Part shown: positions 36,201 to 43,377 of the stretch, piece by piece
How the letters are laid out: each line of letters begins with the position of its first letter
Position numbering within the stretch: position 1 is the stretch's first letter
From: Ciona savignyi
Lineage: Eukaryota; Chordata; Ascidiacea; Phlebobranchia; Cionidae
Direction of reading: 5' to 3'
Assembly (NCBI GenBank): GCA_000149265.1
Contig: CH003313.1
Location: 2,579,314 to 2,643,313 of the forward strand
DNA: 64,000 nucleotides
Translations under genes and position numbers: made by a program
The notes under the pieces: generated by a model
Databases searched by the model: none
What the model saw: the letters and a program-made list of their open reading frames with translations, nothing else
What the model was told of the DNA's origin: nothing

Positions 36201-37205
36201 AAATGTGTTATTTCGCCACATACTTTTCATAAGAATATTGTACAAATTGTCGAGGCGATAGCGGCTTGTGGCATTAGAACCTATATTTGTTTATTAACAA
36301 ACTATATATTTTATGTTGGCAACTCCTTAACTAATGAAAAAAATAGTTTTTTAGGCAGTTGTAACATAACTCTCGGATAGCTAAAGGTTTTAGTAAGCTA
36401 ATATTTTCGATCAAGGGAACTGTCCTGTTTTTTAAATAGTCGAAAATGTCGTGTTTATATTACGTTGTGTGTACATATCTTATATTTCGTTATCCCTTTT
36501 TTTAATTAAATAAAAGATTTGCGTCAAGTTTAACCAATCGGGAAATTGAAATCGATCTATAGATTATAGCGTTTAGGGCATTTGCATGTTACGCGTATTA
36601 AGCCACAGTACAACCATATTTTTGCTTCTCGCCAAGCAAGACGACAGGCATCCAAAACGGTTGAAAATTGAACTGGACAATTTATTACGCCAAAGTACGA
36701 AAACATGTTATGGTTTTAATTTTTTTTAACTATTTTATTTTGTACATCACTATAAAGAAAAACACGCGCCGACACGCGAATCTGTGTAAATCTCATCTCA
36801 GTCGACACCATCTTTTTAATATTGAATGCAATAACCAGACGAATGCGACCGTAACACGGTTCTTAAATTTTTAACCAAGCTCGGGATAATATTGAATAAT
36901 TTAAACATTTATGTTGTAGTATGAGGCGTAGGCATAGGTCTAAGGAGAGCTCCGAATTATAATTTAAATTCTTTAAATAGCATCTGCATTATGTGTTTGT
37001 CGGCGGGGTGACAGTTTGAATCAATAACTTAATCAAGATACAGTCCTAAGATGAAACGTCGGTCAAGTGCAAAGAGGCGGAAATATTGTGGTGCGCAACT
37101 TAATTTGAAATCTGCCTGCGAACACTGATGATAAGTTTCCATATATGGTACTCACATAGCCAGGGCTTGCAGCGCAGACATCCGTTTCTTTTGTCGGAGT
37201 GGCAT
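22748..37205 (-). CDS. HCN: Hyperpolarization-activated cyclic nucleotide-gated (HCN) channel (15 exons, 803 aa)
   Basis: Exons: 37156-37205, 34131-34268, 33519-33653, 32585-32744, 31395-31529, 30806-30967, 29309-29441, 28603-28688, 27674-27820, 27351-27471, 26728-26853, 26054-26218, 25338-25518, 24250-24328, 22748-23341; all GT-AG and in frame. Seen: the pre-S1 HCN box ([18 protein letters not shown]), S1 ([12 protein letters not shown]), S2-S3 (DIIMNFHTG...[15 protein letters not shown]), S4 with repeated basic residues ([18 protein letters not shown]), S5, pore [13 protein letters not shown] (GYG at residues 283-285), S6, C-linker ([15 protein letters not shown]), and cyclic-nucleotide-binding domain (~395-520: [28 protein letters not shown]). 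Known: such channels are plasma-membrane tetramers carrying a mixed Na+/K+ pacemaker current opened by hyperpolarization and tuned by cAMP. The 16-residue first exon starts at the first ATG after an in-frame TAA. The last three exons (residues ~520-803) are weakly conserved; they are assigned by splice phase and position. Confidence 0.93.
23432..23572 (-). mobile_element. SINE-1 remnant with internal perfect hairpin
   Basis: The reversed tail and body start (GTTTATCTCATGAATG, GGGTTAACACATGGGC) and a head end (GACGCACTAAAC) flank a perfect inverted repeat, with 22-bp arms at 23,489-23,510 and 23,517-23,538 and a 6-nt loop. The normal ~150-bp SINE middle is missing. Lies in the last HCN intron. 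Confidence 0.75.
24379..24627 (+). mobile_element. SINE-1 copy 7, near full length, in HCN intron 13
   Basis: Head CCGATTAGTCTGGGTTAGTG, B-box-like GCTTCGAAACTGG, body and tail AACATGAATATCCTATCC. The head is 51 bp from the exon 14 acceptor (24,328). Antisense to the gene. Confidence 0.85.
24941..25050 (+). mobile_element. hAT-1 MITE, truncated copy
   Basis: Left end CAGTCTGCACCGG followed by TTGCCGCAAGACAACGCTATA and AACAAATAAAAAAGATTTCAG, matching the first ~110 bp of the MITE at 9,017. No right end was found. Confidence 0.65.
25110..25300 (+). repeat. Dispersed repeat with GCGGACGCGGCC core, copy 1
   Basis: Shares TTTTAGTTTATTC at one end and ATATAGCGGACGCGGCC plus a following AAACC(C)TAxGG(C)AAAA stretch with 58,720-58,930. 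Class unknown; no ORF. Confidence 0.6.
26318..26581 (+). mobile_element. SINE-1 copy 8, full length, HCN intron 11
   Basis: Head TTGGTGGGTTAGTGCGTTGC, B-box-like GACTCGAAACTGG, body with TGCCTGAACCCAGTG, tail CTGAATATCCTATTCTATCC. Antisense to HCN, 100 bp upstream of exon 12. Confidence 0.85.
26957..27203 (-). mobile_element. SINE-1 copy 9, HCN intron 10
   Basis: Reversed tail AATAGGATATTCATGTTTATCC, then the body with a ~45-bp deletion, ending in head TTTCGAACCTGCATCC. Sense orientation relative to HCN; its tail ends about 100 bp from the exon 11 acceptor. Confidence 0.85.
27880..28620 (+). repeat. Element X copy 1 (unknown class), HCN intron 8
   Basis: A ~740-bp stretch largely matched in reverse orientation by 41,290-42,760. 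Landmarks: ACAGCGCTTGACAAAAGGC (28,198), GGGACCCATGTGTTATGC (28,310), AACATATATTGTGTAATGA, and AAAATGTGTTTTACAAATAGTGGTGG. It ends about where the exon 8 donor (28,602) begins. No coding region. Confidence 0.7.
28766..28931 (-). mobile_element. SINE-1 copy 10, head missing, HCN intron 7
   Basis: Tail AAGATATTCATGTTTATCCCC, body GGGTTAACACACGGGCAATT..., stops at AACCCATTAATCCGCTGGGA. Sense orientation, 77 bp from the exon 8 acceptor. Confidence 0.8.
29479..29695 (+). mobile_element. SINE-2 tandem dimer, HCN intron 6
   Basis: Two ~105-bp tRNA-like units head to tail: unit 1 (29,479-29,587) has GTCGTGTTGGAAAATGGTTAAC and GGGTTCGAACC; unit 2 (29,590-29,695) has GTCGTGTAGTCGAATGGTTAAC and GGGTTCGATAC. 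The GGTTAAC and GGGTTCGA elements resemble RNA polymerase III A and B boxes. The cloverleaf is too degenerate for a functional tRNA. Confidence 0.7.
29800..29970 (+). mobile_element. Foldback MITE FB-2 copy 1 (telomere-like interior)
   Basis: Ends AGGGAAACAGGGAAACTG and, reversed, GGGGAAAGAGGAAAAGGGGG...CTGC are inverted relative to each other. The interior is G-rich with TTAGTATTGGGGTTGG-type runs. Related to 57,120-57,312 and, inverted, 32,305-32,480. Confidence 0.6.
30340..30509 (+). mobile_element. SINE-1 copy 11, HCN intron 6
   Basis: Diverged head (AAAGGGTTGCAGCATC), body with TAACGGACATTGCCTAAAC, ends at GGTTACCCGACGGTAAGC. The tail is lost. Confidence 0.75.
30640..30745 (+). mobile_element. 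SINE-2 copy, degenerate
   Basis: GGTCGTGGACATATAATGGTAAGAGCG followed (split) by ACGGACGGGACCGTTGTGAG matches the SINE-2 layout in the same intron. Confidence 0.5.
30749..30803 (-). repeat. (GT)n/(GTGCGC) microsatellite abutting an HCN 5' splice site
   Basis: Plus-strand CA/CG-rich run ending at the exon 6 donor. In HCN sense, the intron begins gtaag and continues directly as tgtgcgtgtgtggg and more GT/GC repeats for about 50 nt. Confidence 0.9.
31634..31739 (+). mobile_element. Foldback MITE FB-1 copy 1
   Basis: Left end CCTCTTAATTATACAGAATCG and right end CGATCCTGTAGTAATTAGAGG are imperfect inverted repeats around a GGTAAGGGTTAAGG interior. A sister copy is at 52,872-52,981. It sits next to a repeat containing TTTGAACGCC motifs. 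Confidence 0.65.
31775..32044 (+). mobile_element. hAT-type MITE, family hAT-2, copy A (270 bp)
   Basis: Ends CAGGCCCGGTCCTAGG and (reverse complement) CAGGGCCGGTTTTAGG. Flanked by a perfect 8-bp target duplication tgaacgcc (31,767-31,774 and 32,045-32,052). GC-rich ends, AT-rich centre, no ORF. In HCN intron 4. Confidence 0.92.
32305..32480 (-). mobile_element. Foldback MITE FB-2 copy 2, inverted
   Basis: GAGAAACTGCTCACTAAAAC at one end and CCCTTCTCCCTTTTAG at the other, with interior CAACCCCAGAACTAACCC, is the complement of the 29,800 and 57,120 copies. Confidence 0.55.
32962..33484 (+). mobile_element. hAT-type MITE, family hAT-2, copy B (523 bp, expanded)
   Basis: Same ends as copy A; perfect 8-bp target duplication gccctagg (32,954-32,961 and 33,485-33,492). 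The middle is expanded by a (TA)n array (33,166-33,247) and ~170 bp not in copy A. The element ends 34 bp from the HCN exon 3 donor (33,518). Confidence 0.92.
33166..33247. repeat. (TA)n microsatellite inside hAT-2 copy B
   Basis: About 80 bp of near-perfect TA dinucleotide, interrupted once by a ctat step near 33,215. Confidence 0.95.
33762..34037 (-). mobile_element. hAT-1 MITE, copy in HCN intron 2
   Basis: Ends CAGTGCTCCGCAACC and GGTTGTAAAGCACTG; 8-bp flanks gcctacac/gtctacag (6 of 8 identical). The interior is the reverse of the 9,017 copy. It occupies 276 of 477 bp of the intron. Confidence 0.88.
34269..37155 (-). other. HCN intron 1, no recognised features
   Basis: A 2.9-kb intron between the 16-residue first exon and exon 2. 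No SINE-1, MITE or exon-like segment stands out. GCCATCTTTTTTTT-type runs occur twice near 35,757-35,785. Confidence 0.6.
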
Positions 37206-38908
37206 TTTAAGCTTTTTTCTTGGCAAAATAGACCTGGCTATCTGTTTATCTAATATACTGTCCAGGCGGTTTCTTGATTACACCACCGCAACGTTATCTG
37301 CTAACCCGAGGAACGCTCAGCTAAAAGCGCGCTACAGCGGTTTTGCCTCAGCTCCTTTTTCTACAAAAGAAAGCGGCTCGGACTCACCGTGTTAATCAAT
37401 ACGCTGTAGCCGGTCATATCCAATAACGGTATTTTACGCCGTGTTAACTGATTTCCTTCTGGATTTTCGCAAAGGTTTGCAATATAAATTAAGCTGCCTA
37501 GCAAATCGTCTTAATTTTGTGCATGGATTTTAAGATCGAGTTCGTTTGATTCGCCATCATAAATATACATGCTTTATTGTCGTAGCGCAGTATTGAATTT
37601 GCAAACTAAAGATTATCATAAAATCTAACACGCAGCTGCAGCGACCAGCACGAAATACTAATGAATACATCAAAGTATTTTGCAAATTCTACATATCCTA
37701 TACTATTTGATTTGATACATGATGTGCTATAACTACTGTCGTCTTGTCGCCGTGCCCTTTAATTCTTATTCCTCAAAAATAATTAGAATTGTTCTACTCT
37801 GCACAGTTGCACCGGGCAAACAAATCATTAAATTATCCAGAAATCCAGTTGCTGTTTATACAAAGCCCAGAACGTTTTATAAGTACTAAATAAACTGATT
37901 TTTATATTCTGTTGTAATTTAATATCAGGTTGTTTTTCTCGTAGAATTCCAATTACTATTTAAATATTTTTTTACGGTTCGCGTAGCTTGGGATTGATGT
38001 AATGTTGGCATCGATTCGATATTTCGCTATCCTTGACATCGTGACGTAGTCCAACAACCGTCATTTTGCGAGTTGACCCGTTTAATTTTTAAATAGTTAA
38101 TCATTTTAAAAGTTATTGCCGAATTTTGAAAACAACTTTTTTGGAATTGAAAAAAAATTGAAGTATTTTCAAAAAATCGATGAGTTTTCCCAGCACATTT
38201 ATTCGTCTCACATGCTATAGAACACAAACAATTTAGACGTATGAGTAATATATGATAAAAAGAAAGTAATACAGTGATAACATTGTTTTCTCTTCATCAG
38301 AATCAAATTAATTCCTAACTACTTACCCGTTCGATTGTAGGTTTTTCTCGGCCATTCCAAACATTGTATGCATATCCAACGAAGATAGATATGACTATTA
38401 CTCTTGTTTCAGAGTCAACCTTTTACCACTTGTACTGATTTTAGATCATTGATAACTTATTGTGCGTCGTCACTTGTCTTATATCAGCTGGTCAAGGAAA
38501 CTGAATGAAAGAAACGCCCAAACTGTCTCTCTTTTATACCCAAACCACGGTCGTTAAATTTGAACTGTCGATCTAAATGAGATTTGCCCTCGGAATGCTC
38601 TCGCTTGGAAAAAAGTTTATATCGAAATCGCAAGAGTGTCTAGTTGCATGTGGTCGCTGCGATCGACGCATTATACATCGTTGCAGGTGGCTTAATTTCA
38701 TATATGCTGGGAATTATATTCACCTCGTGAAAACCACGTGTACAATTGCTACTGGAGCTATTCTAGAACGTTGTTGTCGGTAAAGAAGCCAATTAAACTG
38801 ATAGTCCTATTCGGTTGCCAATGTACTTAAACGACAGCCATCAGCCGAACGATTGTAGCATCGAATTCAGCAGTTGGCTAGTCGTTTACGATTTTGAGAA
38901 TGGTACGT

Positions 38909-39204
38909 AGGATAAAATGGATAGAATAGTCATGTTTATTCCCGTAAGTGGGAAAACCAAGAGGCATTAACACACGGGCAATCGCCAGATCACCTCAGGC
39001 CCACCATCGTGTAATCTGAGCTATTAGAGTGTGTTGTTTATGATTCACACGTTACTTCAATTTTTTTGAATCCATTAATCCCTTGGGTTCAGGCAATGTC
39101 CGGTAAGTGTCTTGCTCAAGGACACAACACACTTGCGAACAGTTTCGTATAGGTTATCTTTTGATTGAAAGGCTACACACTATCCCACCAAACTAATCTG
39201 TAGA
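38909..39204 (-). mobile_element. SINE-1 copy 12, full length
   Basis: Reversed tail ATGGATAGAATAGTCATG, complete body, and head ending CCCACCAAACTAATCTG. Confidence 0.85.
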
Positions 39205-39288
39205 ACTAATGTAACCACAGTGGATTAAACTAAAAAAACGACACAATTTTTAAATAGTAATTATTACACTAAAATCGATCCAAAAAAT

Positions 39289-39440
39289 GTACGAGTTATA
39301 TAATTTTGTACGAGTACGAGTTATATAAACGTACTTTGGTACGAGTTATATAACGTACTTTGGTACTTTGGTACGAGTTATATAAAGTACTTTGGTACGA
39401 GTTATATAAATGACGTACTTTGGTACGAGTTATATAAAGT
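39289..39440. repeat. Minisatellite, GTACTTTGGTACGAGTTATA unit, six copies
   Basis: TACGAGTTATATA recurs at about 39,289, 39,315, 39,340, 39,372, 39,397 and 39,424, with GTACTTTGG linkers of variable length (25-32 bp period). Confidence 0.9.
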
Positions 39441-40250
39441 TAACAGCAATTAATTATATAACCCATAAATTTTCCTTACACGCTAAAATAGAAATAAAAA
39501 AATCAAATTTAAAAAATCGGGAGGTCCCTTACTATCAAGATATAAACCACTTACTCCCTGATTGTATTCTTTGTATTCCGTGAAAAAACACGTTTTCAAT
39601 TTACGCCTTTTTATTTATTTTTTTTCTGTTTTTTTTCAACACCTTATATGGATAGTGGATTTCAGTGCGGGCAAAACAGTTTGGGATATTCCAAATCTCC
39701 CAATGTTAACTAATATTACTATATATGCGGTTCTGGTAAGTTTTGGGTAAATCAGGTCAGGGAAAAGGCCCGAAAATATAACTACGACTGTTTGCTGTAT
39801 GGTTTTGTATTGGTGCAACTCATTGCGCTACGAGGTTCAACTCGAAAACGCACGTCAAACGTTATAAACACGTAACAACGACAGTCGTTTTGCTGCATTT
39901 TGGGCACTTTGTGGCCGATATTCTTTGTTTTCGTAGATTTTAGAACTATAATATTAAGATATTCCAGGTTATCAAGAAATGCCCCCGCTCTCATTATTAT
40001 ACACTATTGCCACGTTTATAAAACTGCTGTTCACTTAAAACCTGCATACAGGAACAAATAATGCACATTCCCAATTTATTTAAGCGTGTAGCCGATTATG
40101 CTCATAGTCTATTATACTTGTACCGTCGCGCAATCGTAGAAAAACCAAATGCTTAATGTCGACGTGCCTAACATTTTTAACATAAAAATAAGCAGCCGAT
40201 ACAGGCTTGTGCTTACCTTATTAGTCGATAAGAGTTTTGACTAGAGTCGA

Positions 40251-40410
40251 AAATACTAAATAAAGTTCTTGTTTGATAGTTTAGTTGTAAAAATACTAAA
40301 TAAAGTTCTTGTTTGATAGTATAGTTAAAAAAATACTAAATAAAGTTCTTGTTTGATAATTTAGTTTAAAAAATACTAAATAAAATTATTGTTTAATAGT
40401 TTAGTTTAAA
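40251..40410. repeat. 40-bp x 4 tandem repeat
   Basis: AAATACTAAATAAAGTTCTT begins at 40,251, 40,291, 40,331 and 40,371, an exact 40-bp period. The fourth unit is the most diverged. Each unit carries an AATAAA. Confidence 0.95.
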
Positions 40411-41578
40411 GCACTTGCTTAAGGAGGTGTTCAAAATTTACAAACTGAATGTTTCATGGCAACTTGTTTAAAAGACAGTGGGTTACTTGAGTTTAGTATG
40501 TTTATAAATGTTTCTATTCGAAATTAAGGAACGTGACATAACTTGAAGCTACTTTTCATACGAAACACGTCTTTCGTTGTTAATGCGGTGTGATTCAGCA
40601 ACATAAAATAGAAAAATCCTCATCTGAGTTCAAATCCAGGACACTTAACGCTCTTTTGTAATTGGGACACGTAATATATGAACCTTTTCATACGGAATAA
40701 GGCTACTAATAAATACTCGAGTTATATAAATATATTTTTAGTGGTATTCTATAGACCCACGCGAAAATTCTCGTTCAGAATTTTGACCTGTGTGTATGGG
40801 TGTGAACCGAAACTATGTTTATTTAATTAATTATTCATCGCTTGCACCCTTGAGCCACGATGGCACAAATTATTTTGGAAAACACGACCAATTAATGTAA
40901 TTGTGGATATGCGATTAACTTATCGCATGACGTTTTACACGAAGACGTGTCCAAACAAGCGGTTTAGATGCAGAATGGTCTATACCAGTTCCCCTAGTTT
41001 TAGAGTGCGCAGCTTAGCTTCTCTTTTAGTATTTTCCAAGCAGTAGGATATATAAACTCGAAACTCTATACTCTATACATAATAATACCTAATATTAAAC
41101 ACATGGCACAAGTCAAGTTACCTGCGGAAAATATCACAACCGGTCACTTTAAATTTAAAATCTCCAAAATCTTACACGAGACAGATATTGCGTAAAATAA
41201 CAATGGCATGATTATGACGTTTTACTCCAAATTGTAAATGAATGACCTCGTGCTTTCAATATAACATGTTTATTAACAGTCGGTTGGAGTTACTGGTTTA
41301 CACAAGGTTTTTTTTGATAACATTTAAATAAAACTAGAGAGTGTTAACCACGTGTTTTACTACCACTATTTGTAAAACACATTTTGTACGATATGTATAT
41401 ATATGCAAGCAGGGTACCAAACCAAACTATGTATTTTATACACCGGGTATGTAGAATGTTTCTGCAAGCATAAACACATGGGTCCCTGAGGTAACAATCC
41501 GATCTTGATATTAATGTTCATTACACAATATATGTTATTGTCAGATATGTATGGTTGGCCATCTATGTCATAACTCTC

Positions 41579-41856
41579 AGCGCGCTGCTAATTTAAGTGA
41601 GCGCACTCAATTTAGCAGAGCGCTGGTAACGTTTCACCTCGCCAAAAGTGTCACAATTCGTCTCTTTACGCCATCATGCGGCAAAATTGTCAATGCGTTC
41701 ATAAATTACCAGCGCGCACTTAACTTGCTGATAAAAACATCGACCATCATTGGCCATCAGTGTCACAATTCAGTAAAATCAAGGCCCTGCTATGACACTC
41801 TCGGCCAGGTGAAAGGTAACCAACCAGCGCGCTGCTAAGTTAAGTGTGCGCACTTA
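41579..41856. repeat. Foldback insert with CAGCGCGCTGCTAA arms
   Basis: CAGCGCGCTGCTAA(N)TTAAGTGxGCGCAC motifs occur four times, two in each orientation (about 41,579, 41,604, 41,707, 41,824). The element starts and ends with the same motif inside Element X. Confidence 0.65.
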
Positions 41857-42376
41857 TTAAAACAACTTTCTTTTCCAGTAGTTAAATAAAGAATAAGCGT
41901 GTTAAATTTACAAACATTTTACTTCAAATGTTTTTAAATTTAAGCCTCTTGTCAAGCGCTGTAGTAAAATGAAGGTAAATTCTCCAAACAGTCTGATTGA
42001 GTTTTTCATTATTTCGGGGAATTGTTAGATAATTAGATAATCTAACAAACCGTTTTAATTTGCTTTAGCGACCCCTTGTTGGAGATGTTGGGGCGATATG
42101 GCATGTCTGTTACAATTATGGTTTAGAAATAAATCATAATTTTTAGGGTATTTTATTTCTTTTTGCTCAATGGTACAACGGCGTATGGGGAACTAACATT
42201 TCAGTCGTTCTAGAGCTATGCCCAAAAGAGAAAAATACCGGTTTGGTTTTTCACCTCCCAGGGGAATTTTCCCTGGTGTATTACCCAGAATTGTGGTTGC
42301 TGGATATCCGTACCATGTTCTCTAACAAATGCCAAAGTTTCATTGCGATTGCCAGTACTTTTTCTAGTAGATGTAT

Positions 42377-42476
42377 NNNNNNNNNNNNNNNNNNNNNNNN
42401 NNNNNNNNNNNNNNNNNNNNNNNNNNNNNNNNNNNNNNNNNNNNNNNNNNNNNNNNNNNNNNNNNNNNNNNNNNNN
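42377..42476. other. Assembly gap (100 N)
   Basis: Exactly 100 N, the usual placeholder for a gap of unknown size. It lies between two similar ~150-bp segments (42,200-42,376 and 42,590-42,745). Confidence 0.99.
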
Positions 42477-43077
42477 ACAAAATCTTATTTTTTAGGGTAT
42501 TTTCCTAGGTATTTTTTTGCATTTCTTTTAAGTGTTATATCATTATCTAATGTTTTTACATTTTACCAAATCTAATTAAAATTGGAGTAGCCGTTTAAGC
42601 GCCATGCGCAAAAAAAGCTAAATTTGTGGAAAAAATACCGCTTTGGTATTTTACCTCCCAGGAGAATTCCCCTGGGTATATTACCCAAAATTTTGGTTTC
42701 TACATATCTAGACCATGTGATCTAATAAATTACAATGTTTCATTGCGACTCCAGGTAGATGTCGGAGCCACAAGCCATGATTTTTCCAAATGGGACTCAT
42801 ACTGAGATAACATAGTGTACAACAACAACAAAAATGTGTGAACTGGCAGCAGTCGAACGGTCAAATCTTTATAAATATGTACAAAGTTAAAAAGATACAC
42901 TTTAATTTTTGGATAATGGACTTTTGGATTTTGCGATAATTTTTTTTGGAAGTGCGAATCTCTATAACAAGGTTCTTTCAATGTTCAAAAATCCGACAAT
43001 TTTGTTGAACTTTACATTTATATAATACAAAGCCAGCACATAATAGGAAGCAATTTGCGAGTTAGTTGCAATTTTCG

Positions 43078-43241
43078 ATTAATCTGGTGGGTTAGTACGT
43101 CGCCTTTTAGTCGAAGGGTTGCAGATTCGAAAATGGTAGGTAGCTTGTCGGTTGGGTCCTTGAGTAATAGTTCCGGAAACTGTGTTAACCCTCCTTGCGT
43201 TCACGAGGATAACCATAAATATTCGATCCTCCTATCCTATT
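43078..43241 (+). mobile_element. SINE-1 copy 13, internally deleted
   Basis: Good head (CTGGTGGGTTAGTACGTCGCC, GATTCGAAAATGG), then a jump to the tail (GTTAACCCTCCTTGCG, ATAAATATTCGATCC). It lies 137 bp beyond the anoctamin stop codon, antisense, possibly in its 3' UTR. Confidence 0.8.
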
Positions 43242-43377
43242 GTTTAAATCACTGTATGTCGTTTCCGTATATGTGCTGTATTAAATACTTCCGCGCAGGA
43301 CTTAGGTTTCCGTATATTATAATACAAATGCAACAGCAGTTTAGTTCCGGCACAATGGAGTATCAATCACATTGTCG

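Larger units (their letters stand above)
41290..42760 (-). repeat. Element X copy 2 (unknown class), with insertion and tandem duplication
   Basis: In reverse orientation it matches 27,880-28,620 (GTTTTACAAATAGTGGTAG, GGGACCCATGTGTTTATGC, AACATATATTGTGTAATGA, ACAGCGCTTGACAAGAGGC). A ~290-bp insert (41,570-41,860) and a ~400-bp tandem duplication interrupted by the N gap make it longer than copy 1. Confidence 0.7.
37206..43377. other. Intergenic region between the HCN 5' end and the anoctamin 3' end
   Basis: Contains the presumed HCN promoter (unrecognised), SINE-1 copy 12, two minisatellites, Element X copy 2 with an assembly gap, and SINE-1 copy 13. No exon could be supported. ORFs such as 38,577-38,783 show no family resemblance. 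Confidence 0.6.

Noticed and set aside
40251..40410. CRISPR-like direct repeats
   Set aside because: Units abut with no unique spacers; eukaryotic minisatellite.
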